DNA of 7,896 bases. Source: Chloroflexota bacterium (lineage in GTDB: Bacteria; Chloroflexota; Anaerolineae; Anaerolineales; UBA11579). Within the stretch, counting starts at the first letter, position 1. Each line of letters opens with the position of its first letter. This document shows, piece after piece, positions 1-6,358 of this stretch. The notes beneath the pieces are model-generated. The model was given only the letters and a program-made list of their open reading frames with translations. It made no database searches and was not told the origin of the DNA. The stretch lies in contig JAUWSD010000052.1 of the NCBI GenBank assembly GCA_030610225.1, positions 1 to 7,896 on the forward strand, read 5' to 3'. The position numbers and the translations under genes are program-made.

Positions 1-1356
1 ACTTCTGACCTTGGGATAGGACTGGACGACATGTTCCAATATGATATTCTGGCAGAAAGTATCGCAGCGGGGGAGGGATACCGCTGGTATGCTCAGGACG
101 ATCTCGATCTGATAAAACGGTATGTTGATCTGGATTTCATCACGGACGATTATGATCCTGCTGGGATTCCAACCTCATTCCGACCACCAGGATATCCAGC
201 ATTTTTAGCTGTTATTTATTTCATTGGTGGTCTCACGAATAGATTCTTTATCACCAGACTGGTACAAGTATTTTTGGTTGCAACTATCGCACCTCTGACA
301 TATTTGATCGCAGTAAAGGTATTCCCAGATAAAGAAAAAGTGGGGAAGATCGCTGCCTGGATCATGGCTTTCTATCCAATGTTTATTGTATATCCACTGG
401 CATTGGCTACTGAGAACTTATTTGTTCCTCTTGTATTGTTTGGAACCCTACTACTGCTGAAAGCTAAGGAAAGTGGCAGGCTTAAAGATTTTATATTTGC
501 AGGGATCGTGTTCGGGTTAGCTTCCCTGACAAGGTCTGTGATCACTGCTATAGTCCCGTTCATCATGTTCTGGATCTGGTATTACCTGAAGAACTGGAAA
601 GCTGCTCTGATCTTCCCATTAGTTATCATTCTGATAACTGCTCAATGGTCGATCAGAAATTCACTCCTTCATGGGAAATTCTATTATATTGAATCCGCGC
701 TTGGCTATAACCTGCATCAAGGATATTATCCTGGGAATGATGGGAAATTCAACTCCAAGACCTCAATGGAGTTAATGCCTTATCTGGATGATGCGGTCAG
801 GGACGAGTTGGGGAAAGAGATGGCGTTTGAATTTATCCGAGAGAATCCTGAGAATGTGCCGTATTACATGATCAGGAAGGCTGGTTATTTCTTTGGTTTT
901 GAGAGAAGGGCGCTCTCATATTTTTATTCGAGCAATTTCCTTGGATATATTGAAACTCCACTTCTGATCCTGCTGTTTTCTGTTTACACTTTACCCTTTG
1001 CTGTCATCATAGCATCAGGTGCATTTGGACTGCCATTCATTAAATGGAATAAAGGCACATTGTTGTTATTGTTGATCTCATTGGGATATATTGCCCCCCA
1101 TATTCTGATCCTGGCTGAACCGAGGTTCCATTTGACATTGGTGCCTTTTATTGCAATATTGGCAGCCCAGGCATGGTTGGGATTTAGAGAACACTGGGCG
1201 ACCTTGAACAGGCAGCAGAGAATGATCAGGTTATTAATTTCATGTATCTTGTTAGGATTGGTGATCTTTAATTTTTCGTTTGAGATCATAAATGATCTGG
1301 AAAAGTTAAAAGTACTGTTTGGTCCTGAAGGCAACCTATCAAAATTTGGATATTAA
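1..1356 (+). CDS. GT39/ArnT-like integral-membrane glycosyltransferase (5' end missing)
   Basis: The reading frame is open to the left edge, so the N-terminus lies outside the window. The first in-frame ATG (31) falls inside the conserved first periplasmic loop (GLDDMFQYDILAESIAAGEG), so it should not be taken as the start; family members have a membrane helix before this loop. The acidic pair DD in that loop matches the catalytic or metal-site acidic motif of GT-C enzymes. Other family hallmarks follow: FRPPGYPAFLA at about bp 169-201, a YP...ATE block in the next helices, a GLASLTR loop, the loop WSIRNSLLHGKF (bp ~646-681) with GYNLHQGYYPGNDG after it, and a late RFHLTLVPF segment. About ten hydrophobic helices are visible. 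Members transfer sugars from polyprenyl-phosphate donors to lipids, polysaccharides or proteins on the outer membrane face; donor and acceptor cannot be told here. The next gene starts 1 nt after its TAA, so the two are probably co-transcribed. The family call is firm, the substrate is not. Confidence 0.85.
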   Translation, partial: TSDLGIGLDDMFQYDILAESIAAGEGYRWYAQDDLDLIKRYVDLDFITDDYDPAGIPTSFRPPGYPAFLAVIYFIGGLTNRFFITRLVQVFLVATIAPLTYLIAVKVFPDKEKVGKIAAWIMAFYPMFIVYPLALATENLFVPLVLFGTLLLLKAKESGRLKDFIFAGIVFGLASLTRSVITAIVPFIMFWIWYYLKNWKAALIFPLVIILITAQWSIRNSLLHGKFYYIESALGYNLHQGYYPGNDGKFNSKTSMELMPYLDDAVRDELGKEMAFEFIRENPENVPYYMIRKAGYFFGFERRALSYFYSSNFLGYIETPLLILLFSVYTLPFAVIIASGAFGLPFIKWNKGTLLLLLISLGYIAPHILILAEPRFHLTLVPFIAILAAQAWLGFREHWATLNRQQRMIRLLISCILLGLVIFNFSFEIINDLEKLKVLFGPEGNLSKFGY

Positions 1357-1357
1357 A

Positions 1358-1978
1358 ATGAAAAAACATTTCTCCATGAAATTAAATATCAATCGTGAAA
1401 TTGCTGCCATCACGATCGTATCAACCCTTTTGATAATCATTGATCAATATCACAACTTTTCAGGAACCAAGGCTTATGACCGTTTGATCCTTTTCCTGTT
1501 CATTCCGATCCTGATGATCATACTGGTTGGTAAAAAGCCGCTAAAAGATTATGGTTTTCAGCTGGGGGATTGGAAGGCTGGTCTTGCTATTATGGCTGTG
1601 TCAGTCGTAGTTATGGCGCCAATATTGTGGTTCATCACCAAATCAAATTCGGCAATGATTGACTATTATGCAGACAGATACTCCAGCAGCATGATCGGTT
1701 TAGTATTTCTGGATCTAATCGGATGGGAGTTTTTGTTTAGAGGTTGGATCCTCTTCGGGTATCAAAGAGAATTTGGAGATAATGCGATATGGCTGCAGGC
1801 TGTGCCATTTGCGATCGCACACATCGGAAAGCCGGAAGTAGAAACTCTATCAACAATATTTGGAGGTTTTCTGTTTGGTCTGATAGCGTGGAAAACTAAA
1901 TCATTCCTTTACCCATTCTTGATCCATTTCTTTATTAACATCTTCACCATTATGGTAGCGGCAGGTGTGTTTGCCTAG
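1358..1978 (+). CDS. CPBP family intramembrane metalloprotease (CAAX protease/Abi-type)
   Basis: A 206-residue hydrophobic protein with about six to seven membrane segments. The three family motifs are visible. Motif 1 is WEFLFRG (residues 123-129), with E124 and R128; the first Glu of the usual EExxxR is Trp here. Motif 2 is FAIAH (F151, H155), followed by IGKPE. Motif 3 is HFFIN (H190, N194). In Rce1-type relatives, the Glu and His residues of these motifs activate water for cleavage of a peptide near or in the membrane. Bacterial members act in bacteriocin self-immunity, peptide maturation or unknown processing. An upstream in-frame TTG (1319) lies inside the preceding gene; ATG 1358, just after that gene's TAA, is preferred although its Shine-Dalgarno is weak. 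ATG 1376 is another option. Its TAG overlaps the stop codon of the convergent GMC gene. The family is secure; the substrate is unknown. Confidence 0.85.
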   Translation: MKKHFSMKLNINREIAAITIVSTLLIIIDQYHNFSGTKAYDRLILFLFIPILMIILVGKKPLKDYGFQLGDWKAGLAIMAVSVVVMAPILWFITKSNSAMIDYYADRYSSSMIGLVFLDLIGWEFLFRGWILFGYQREFGDNAIWLQAVPFAIAHIGKPEVETLSTIFGGFLFGLIAWKTKSFLYPFLIHFFINIFTIMVAAGVFA

Positions 1979-1984
1979 TTTTTT
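1960..1984 (+). terminator. Weak candidate intrinsic terminator at the end of the CPBP gene
   Basis: GGCAGG (1960-1965) can pair with TTTGCC (1970-1975) around a TGTG loop: four Watson-Crick pairs plus two G-U pairs. After TAG comes a run of six T (1979-1984). The position fits the end of the plus-strand operon, but the stem is short and includes coding sequence, so this could be chance. A G-run, not usual for a terminator, follows the T-tract. Confidence 0.25.
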
Positions 1985-3594
1985 GGGGGGATATTGCTGT
2001 TGGCATATTCAGCCATAGCGGTTATGGTCAGGCTTGGGTTTATGCCGGGGTTTGCCTGAATTAATGATCCGTCAATTACATACAGGCCGGGGTAATTATG
2101 TATCCGGCATTCTTTATCGATCAAGCCTTCCTGAGCAGTTTCCCCCATTACAGATCCACCCAGGATATGAGCAGTGGAGGGCATCCCCAGCAATGTCTCT
2201 GCAATTGATCCTTGTGCAATCCCGTTGATCTTTTCCGAAAGACGGTGTGTCGCTTCATGCCCCACCTCGATCTTGGTTGGCACAAAACCTTCTCCAGTTT
2301 TTGAGAGACCATGTTTGAATAAACGTGAGAGTTTTCGTTTAAAGCGGACATTAATCATATTGTCTTTGGTCTGCATCACCAGCAGGATGATCACCCGTTT
2401 TGCCCAACCGGGGAAAACCATAGCACTCAGGAAATCTATCGGATGGCGAATAATGAACCACAATATCTGACCAAGGCGCTGGATGGCACTCTTCTCAGAG
2501 TCGATCAAAGGCCAAGCCAGCATGCGCATCAAACCAGATTTTCTTGGGTAGCTGGTTGGTTCAATATTCGTATCTTCATTTGCCTGGAAGATCGAACCGA
2601 TCGCAATACCTGCCGCATAATCAATGTCTGATTTTCTTGCAATAGAACCAACGAGTGTTTCACTGTTTGTACGAACCCTGTCCCCTAAAGTTTGTGAAAG
2701 GTTTGGCAGAGTTTTAGAAACATCCCGGCAGTGGAATAAGAGTTTCAGAGTACCCATAACTCCAGCTGAAAAGACGACATTTTTAGCGAGGACGCTGAGT
2801 TTTTTCTTTCCAAGAAGTGATGTTGAGTTTTGATATTCAATTGAATACCTGGCACTGTTTTGCTCTTCCTCAAGAGGTTTAATATTATTGACCAAGGCCT
2901 CAGATCTAACCACTACACCCAGTTGTTCTGCTAAATATAAATAGTTCTTAACCAGTGTGTTTTTTGCATTATATCTGCATCCAACCATGCATCCCCCACA
3001 GTATTGGCAGGTATTTCGTTCAGGTCCATTGCCATCAAAATAAGGGTCTGGGAAGCTGTTGCCTTCTTCACCTGGAGGTCCAAAAAAGATACCTACAGAA
3101 GTAGGTGAGAAACTATCACCTTTGCCCATATCATCCGCAACTTCTTTTATTACCAGATCGGAATCGAGCAGAATCGGGTTCTGCGCCACTCCCAGCATCT
3201 TTTTGGCTTCTGCATAGTGAGGCTTCAGCACCTTTCCCCAATCATTGAATTTTCTCCACTGGGGGGCATTGAAGAAGCCTTGGGTGGGTTCCATCAACAC
3301 ACCTGCATAACCAAGGCTGCCTCCTCCAACACCTGCACCGTGAAGGACTAGCATCCCATCCAGCAGGGACATCTGAAGGATGCCGAAGCTTCTTAACACC
3401 GGCATCCAGAGATATTTCCAGAAGGACCAATTACTTTCAGGGAAATCCTGATCCAGTAATCTTTTCCCCTTTTCAAGAACCAGAACACTATATCCTTTTT
3501 CAGCAAGCCTGAGTGCGCTGACACTGCCCCCAAAACCTGAGCCTATGACTACAAAATCATATAATTTTTGATTGTGTTCTGGCATGTTTTCCAT
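1975..3594 (-). CDS. GMC family FAD-dependent oxidoreductase (cholesterol-oxidase-like)
   Basis: A 539-residue cytoplasmic-type flavoprotein with no signal peptide. The N-terminal dinucleotide fold IGSGFGGSVSALRLAEKG (residues ~17-34) binds FAD, with an acidic E41 ending the second strand. A GMC signature, HGAGVGGGSLGYAGVL (85-100), follows. A cysteine cluster C196-x2-C199-x2-C202-x3-C206 then RYNAKNTL is typical of the cholesterol-oxidase-like subgroup. ILLVMQTKDN (~403-412) also fits that subgroup. The C-terminal half has the catalytic His in AHILGG (H476) and the NPGINPSLT block (515-523), where N519 matches the active-site Asn of cholesterol oxidase. The enzyme is expected to oxidise an alcohol to a ketone or aldehyde, passing electrons to FAD; substrate and electron acceptor are unknown. 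The start ATG 3594 is only 3 nt after the Hbd stop. ATG 3585, preceded by GGAAAAC, is an alternative. It is the last gene of a thiolase-Hbd-GMC operon, which suggests a link to acyl-CoA metabolism (inference). Confidence 0.88.
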   Translation of the reverse strand: MENMPEHNQKLYDFVVIGSGFGGSVSALRLAEKGYSVLVLEKGKRLLDQDFPESNWSFWKYLWMPVLRSFGILQMSLLDGMLVLHGAGVGGGSLGYAGVLMEPTQGFFNAPQWRKFNDWGKVLKPHYAEAKKMLGVAQNPILLDSDLVIKEVADDMGKGDSFSPTSVGIFFGPPGEEGNSFPDPYFDGNGPERNTCQYCGGCMVGCRYNAKNTLVKNYLYLAEQLGVVVRSEALVNNIKPLEEEQNSARYSIEYQNSTSLLGKKKLSVLAKNVVFSAGVMGTLKLLFHCRDVSKTLPNLSQTLGDRVRTNSETLVGSIARKSDIDYAAGIAIGSIFQANEDTNIEPTSYPRKSGLMRMLAWPLIDSEKSAIQRLGQILWFIIRHPIDFLSAMVFPGWAKRVIILLVMQTKDNMINVRFKRKLSRLFKHGLSKTGEGFVPTKIEVGHEATHRLSEKINGIAQGSIAETLLGMPSTAHILGGSVMGETAQEGLIDKECRIHNYPGLYVIDGSLIQANPGINPSLTITAMAEYANSNIPPKN

Positions 3595-3597
3595 TAA

Positions 3598-4446
3598 TTA
3601 TGAGTAATCGTAAAATCCTTTTCCAGTCTTTCTTCCCAGATTTCCAGCATCAACCATACGGCGTAGGAGAGGAGCGGGGCGGTATTTACTTTCACCCAAA
3701 TTCTCATGCAGGACTTCCATGACGAAGAGTACCACATCGAGCCCGATCAGGTCTGCAAGAGCGAGCGGTCCGATAGGGTGTGCCATGCCAAGCTTCATAA
3801 CTGTATCAATGGCTTCTTCATCTGCAATTCCTTCTGAGAGAGTGAAGACAGCTTCATTGATCATTGGGCAGAGTATGCGGTTTGAGACAAAGCCAGGCGA
3901 GTCGTTTACAATCACAGGGGTTTTTCCCATTTTCTCACCAACTTGAAGAGCCAGCTGTACGGTCTCATCGTCAGTTTCCAAACCTTTGACAACTTCGAGC
4001 AATCTCATCAGTGGGACAGGGTTGAAGAAATGCATCCCGACCACTTTTGAGGGTCTGCTTGTGGAAGCAGCCAATTTTGTGAGACTTATCGAAGATGTGT
4101 TAGAGGCGAGTACAACTTCCGGTCTGGCTTTGGCATCTATTTCTTCGAATATCTTAAATTTCAGCTCTGGATTCTCGGTAGCGGCTTCAATCACCAGGTC
4201 TGCGTCTGGAACTGAATCTAAATTACCAACCATTTTTATGTTTAAAGCGGCTTCCTTTTGTTCAGCACTGATCTTTTCTTTTTCTGCCAGTTTAGTGACT
4301 GATTTTTCAATCGTTGCTTTTGCTTTTTCCAGCGCTGGTTCAAAAACATCCATGAGCGTGACCTGGTAGCCTGCCACTGCGGCAGTCTGAGCGATCCCGT
4401 TTCCCATTGTTCCTGCACCAATAATGAAGATATGTTTGATTTCCAT
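3598..4446 (-). CDS. hbd: 3-hydroxybutyryl-CoA dehydrogenase (NAD-dependent, Hbd type)
   Basis: A 282-residue protein, the usual length for stand-alone bacterial Hbd. The N-terminal Rossmann domain begins IFIIGAGTMGNGIAQ (G10-x-G12-x2-G15), with D33 at the end of strand 2 favouring NAD over NADP. The catalytic set can be placed by motif: S118 in SNTSS, H139 in GMHFFNPVPLM, E151 in LLEVV and N189 in SPGFVSNR. The C-terminal dimerisation domain ends in GNLGRKTGKGFYDYS. It interconverts acetoacetyl-CoA and (S)-3-hydroxybutyryl-CoA in the cytoplasm, as used in butyrate formation, beta-oxidation or related acyl-CoA routes. It sits between the thiolase gene (16-nt gap) and the GMC gene (3-nt gap) in one operon and takes the thiolase product as substrate. 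The start is supported by GGAG five bases upstream. No crotonase or acyl-CoA dehydrogenase is present in the window, so the direction of the pathway cannot be decided. Confidence 0.95.
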   Translation of the reverse strand: MEIKHIFIIGAGTMGNGIAQTAAVAGYQVTLMDVFEPALEKAKATIEKSVTKLAEKEKISAEQKEAALNIKMVGNLDSVPDADLVIEAATENPELKFKIFEEIDAKARPEVVLASNTSSISLTKLAASTSRPSKVVGMHFFNPVPLMRLLEVVKGLETDDETVQLALQVGEKMGKTPVIVNDSPGFVSNRILCPMINEAVFTLSEGIADEEAIDTVMKLGMAHPIGPLALADLIGLDVVLFVMEVLHENLGESKYRPAPLLRRMVDAGNLGRKTGKGFYDYS

Positions 4447-4451
4447 TTTTT

Positions 4452-4455
4452 CTCC
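4452..4455 (-). promoter_or_regulatory. Shine-Dalgarno of hbd
   Basis: On the minus strand GGAG lies 5 nt before the ATG at 4446, within the 16-nt gap after the thiolase stop. It fixes the Hbd start and supports translation from the polycistronic mRNA. Confidence 0.7.
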
Positions 4456-4462
4456 AAATTAA

Positions 4463-5674
4463 TTATTCTGTTATTTCGATTGCCATTGATACTGCCTCAG
4501 CGCCGCCAAGGCATAATGATGCAACACCGCGTTTTAGACCGCGCTGTTTTAGAGCATAGATCAAGGTGGTGAGCACACGCATGCCGCTGGCACCGATCGG
4601 ATGGCCAAGTGCAACTGCACCGCCATTCACATTTACCTTGCTCCAATCCCAGCCAAATTTTTCCAATTCGTATCCATCTGCCAGTATCTGCGCGGCGAAT
4701 GCTTCGTTTAGCTCAAAGAGGTCAACATCTGCCATTGTCCAGCCGACCTGATCGAGAAGAAGTGGTATAGATTTTGCTGGAGCAATAAAGAGATATTTAA
4801 GTTCAACGGCGACATGGTTATAGCCAAGGATCTTTGCCAGAGGTTTTACTCCCATCTTTTCTGCTTTTGCAGCACTTGAGACCACTGCTGCTGATGCCCC
4901 ATCATTCAAGCCGGGAGCATTTCCAGCGGTTACCCGGCCTTCTTTTTGAAATGCTGGTCTGAGCTTGGACAGTACTTCCATGGTCGTGTCTTTGCGGGGA
5001 GATTCATCTGTGTCAATTATAGTGACTTTGCCTTTTCTCCCTTTTACTTCAACAGGTACGATCTCATCTTTGAATCTTCCAGACTCGATCGCGGCGACCG
5101 CGTTCTGATGGCTTTTATATGAAAACTCATCCATTGCATCTCGTGTGACATTAAACTCCTCTGCAATGAATTCTGCGGCATCTCCCATTCCCCAGCCAAC
5201 AAGGCTATCCCACAATCCATCGAGGAGGAGAGAGTCAACAAGTTGGCTATGTCCGAAACGAAGCTCTCCCATTCTTCCTCTTACAAGGTAGGGAGTTTGG
5301 CTCATACTTTCCATTCCACCTGTGACAAATAGATCACCGTCACCGGCTTTGATCGCTGATGAAGCCAACATTGCTGCTTTGAGTCCTGAGCCACAAACTT
5401 TGTTTATGGTGGTTGCACCAACAGATGCCGGTAAACCACTTTTAATTGCAGCCTGTCTTGCTGGATTTTGCCCGATCCCAGCAGAAACAACGTTGCCCAT
5501 CAGGACTTCGTTGATTTCTCTTTTATCTTTGATATTTGCTCGGGATATTGCTTCTTTGATCACTGCTGCTCCAAGCTCTGGAGCAGTCACTGATCCAAAT
5601 CCCCCCTGAAAACGACCGATCGCGGTACGCACTGCGCTTAGAATTACGGGTTGATGTTCTTTCGATTCTGTCAT
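4463..5674 (-). CDS. Acetyl-CoA C-acetyltransferase (thiolase II, AtoB/PhaA-like)
   Basis: A 403-residue thiolase, a normal length for the family. The nucleophilic cysteine is C94 in NKVCGSGLKA. NEAFA (N323) contributes to the oxyanion hole, H358 lies in GGAVALGHPIGASG, and the second catalytic cysteine C388 lies in CLGG near the C-terminus. The enzyme joins two acetyl-CoA into acetoacetyl-CoA and CoA, or cleaves 3-ketoacyl-CoA; chain-length preference cannot be read from the sequence. Two motif variants are visible: GNAPGLNDGA where GNASGINDGA is usual, and CLGGAEAV where the consensus is close to CxGGGxG. The start ATG 5674 is preceded by GAGAGG; the longer frame from TTG 5692 would translate that ribosome-binding site and is not credible. 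The downstream neighbour hbd uses its product, so this is the first committed gene of the acyl-CoA operon. atoB, thlA or phaA would all be plausible names. Confidence 0.94.
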   Translation of the reverse strand: MTESKEHQPVILSAVRTAIGRFQGGFGSVTAPELGAAVIKEAISRANIKDKREINEVLMGNVVSAGIGQNPARQAAIKSGLPASVGATTINKVCGSGLKAAMLASSAIKAGDGDLFVTGGMESMSQTPYLVRGRMGELRFGHSQLVDSLLLDGLWDSLVGWGMGDAAEFIAEEFNVTRDAMDEFSYKSHQNAVAAIESGRFKDEIVPVEVKGRKGKVTIIDTDESPRKDTTMEVLSKLRPAFQKEGRVTAGNAPGLNDGASAAVVSSAAKAEKMGVKPLAKILGYNHVAVELKYLFIAPAKSIPLLLDQVGWTMADVDLFELNEAFAAQILADGYELEKFGWDWSKVNVNGGAVALGHPIGASGMRVLTTLIYALKQRGLKRGVASLCLGGAEAVSMAIEITE

Positions 5675-5678
5675 ATAT

Positions 5679-5684
5679 CCTCTC
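5679..5684 (-). promoter_or_regulatory. Shine-Dalgarno that decides the thiolase start
   Basis: The minus strand reads GAGAGG followed by ATAT and then ATG at 5674. This strong site lies inside the 5' extension that would be read from TTG 5692, so it rules in favour of the shorter 403-residue protein. Confidence 0.7.
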
Positions 5685-5737
5685 TTGCTCAAATATAATT
5701 ATGATTGACAAATGTGGAGCTTTTCACCATAAAATTC

Positions 5738-6214
5738 CTACCATGCTTTTTTTATGCGATTGAATGTGACATCCAATTCTTCTGGAACCAGGCGTGTATC
5801 CCCAATAACAGGGATGAAATTCGTGTCACCGAACCATCTGGGAACCACGTGGATATGAATATGTGCTGCGATTCCTGCGCCAGCTGCGCTGCCCATATTG
5901 ATCCCGATATTGAATCCTTCCGGTTTATAAACTGCTTTGATCACTTGGGATGCTTTATTGACCAGCTCCATCATTTCTGCTCTGGTCTTGGGATTAAGGT
6001 CAGAGAGAACTTCTTTGTGCTGATATGGGATGACCATTAGATGGCCGCTGGTGTATGGGTAGCGGTTGAGTATTACGAATGAATTCTCACCGCGGTGGAT
6101 GATCAGGTTTGATCGATCGTCCTGTTGCTCAAGCGCTGAACAAAAAACACAGCCCTCGTTGGTCTTGTTGGATTTTAAGTATTTCATGCGCCAGGGAGTA
6201 AAGAGTCGTTTCAT
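5738..6214 (-). CDS. HIT family protein, Ap4A phosphorylase/hydrolase-like
   Basis: A 158-residue cytoplasmic protein with one HIT domain. The histidine triad is HIHIH (H118, H120, H122) in a segment running from NMGSAAGAG to HVVPRWFGD; H120 is the expected nucleotidylated residue. Upstream are the PWRMKYL opening and a C22-x2-C25 pair (GCVFC), which in relatives binds zinc, and TSGHLMVIPYQHKEVLSDL of the core fold. The combination of PWR start, CxxC and VPRW-GD-x-NF resembles the actinobacterial/Chloroflexota Ap4A phosphorylase-like branch (Rv2613c type) more than the Hint branch. Likely activity is breakdown of dinucleoside polyphosphates or another nucleoside phosphate ester; the exact substrate is uncertain. 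The start ATG 6214 has only an A-rich leader, no clear Shine-Dalgarno. The gene has its own promoter candidate in the divergent region and lies 63 nt upstream of the thiolase gene on the same strand, so read-through into that operon is possible. Confidence 0.93.
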   Translation of the reverse strand: MKRLFTPWRMKYLKSNKTNEGCVFCSALEQQDDRSNLIIHRGENSFVILNRYPYTSGHLMVIPYQHKEVLSDLNPKTRAEMMELVNKASQVIKAVYKPEGFNIGINMGSAAGAGIAAHIHIHVVPRWFGDTNFIPVIGDTRLVPEELDVTFNRIKKAW

Positions 6215-6258
6215 TGTTTTTTTGTTTGAGCTATCAAACCATAATTTCTGCCATAATT

Positions 6259-6286
6259 ATTCTATCAGAGATTGGATTATGGACAA
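6259..6286 (-). promoter_or_regulatory. Candidate sigma70-type promoter for the HIT gene (and perhaps the operon)
   Basis: On the minus strand TTGTCC (6281-6286) is separated by 16 bp from TAGAAT (6259-6264), four and five of six consensus matches respectively. Transcription would begin near 6252, giving a leader of about 38 nt before the HIT ATG. Predicted by eye only. Confidence 0.45.
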
Positions 6287-6305
6287 AATTATTGACCAAT
6301 TTTGT
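6283..6305. promoter_or_regulatory. Perfect 8-bp inverted repeat over divergent -35 boxes (operator candidate)
   Basis: ACAAAATT (6283-6290) and AATTTTGT (6298-6305) are exact inverse complements around the 7-bp spacer ATTGACC. The dyad covers part of the HIT -35 box and the whole xseA -35 box, so a bound dimer could affect both promoters. A second, shorter dyad TTGTA/TACAA (6302-6306 and 6314-6318) adjoins it, and CAATTTT repeats directly at 6297 and 6308, 11 bp apart. The region is AT-rich, so part of this could be chance. Confidence 0.35.
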
Positions 6306-6319
6306 ATCAATTTTACAAT
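6292..6319 (+). promoter_or_regulatory. Candidate sigma70-type promoter P1 for xseAB
   Basis: TTGACC (6292-6297), a 16-bp spacer and TACAAT (6314-6319), each matching five of six consensus bases. Initiation would be near 6326, leaving a leader of roughly 30 nt that includes AAAGG at 6342-6346. Confidence 0.5.
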
Positions 6320-6323
6320 CTTA

Positions 6324-6352
6324 TTGACATTTGAATTGCTCAAAGGTATCTT
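6324..6352 (+). promoter_or_regulatory. Candidate promoter P2 for xseAB, close enough for a leaderless mRNA
   Basis: A perfect TTGACA (6324-6329), a 17-bp spacer and TATCTT (6347-6352; four of six). Initiation would fall at about 6358-6360, that is at the ATG of xseA. P1 and P2 may both be used, or one may be chance. Confidence 0.4.
6342..6346 (+). promoter_or_regulatory. AAAGG ribosome-binding-site candidate of xseA
   Basis: AAAGG lies 6 nt before TTG 6353 but 12 nt before ATG 6359. Spacing favours the TTG, codon preference favours the ATG; the choice changes the protein by two residues only. Confidence 0.4.
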
Positions 6353-6358
6353 TTGAAC

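Noticed and set aside
31..33. ATG 31 as the true start of the glycosyltransferase
   Set aside because: The conserved acidic loop is already under way before it, and the frame is open to the edge; the real start is upstream of the window.
984..1334. A 116-codon open frame on the minus strand
   Set aside because: It is antisense to membrane-helix codons of the glycosyltransferase; no start signal or recognisable domain is seen.
1811..1818. GCGATCGC as a cyanobacterial HIP1 element
   Set aside because: Only one copy was noticed in the window; cyanobacterial genomes with HIP1 usually carry several in this length, and the gene content does not look cyanobacterial.
1946..1956. ACCAT-T-ATGGT inverted repeat as a terminator for the minus-strand operon
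   Set aside because: The 1-nt loop is not a workable hairpin and no T-run follows on the minus strand; it is most likely a coding coincidence.
3986..4369. A 127-codon open frame on the plus strand
   Set aside because: It lies wholly antisense to hbd, whose motifs are complete, and reads as Ser/Thr-rich low-information text with no ribosome-binding site; it is a codon-bias shadow.
5683..5711. A promoter for the thiolase gene based on TTGTCA (5706-5711, minus strand)
   Set aside because: At 16-17 bp spacing the -10 positions read AGCAAG or GCAAGA, which do not resemble TATAAT.
5705..6040. A 111-codon open frame on the plus strand
   Set aside because: It is antisense to the HIT gene, including its histidine-triad region; no family motif or start signal is seen.
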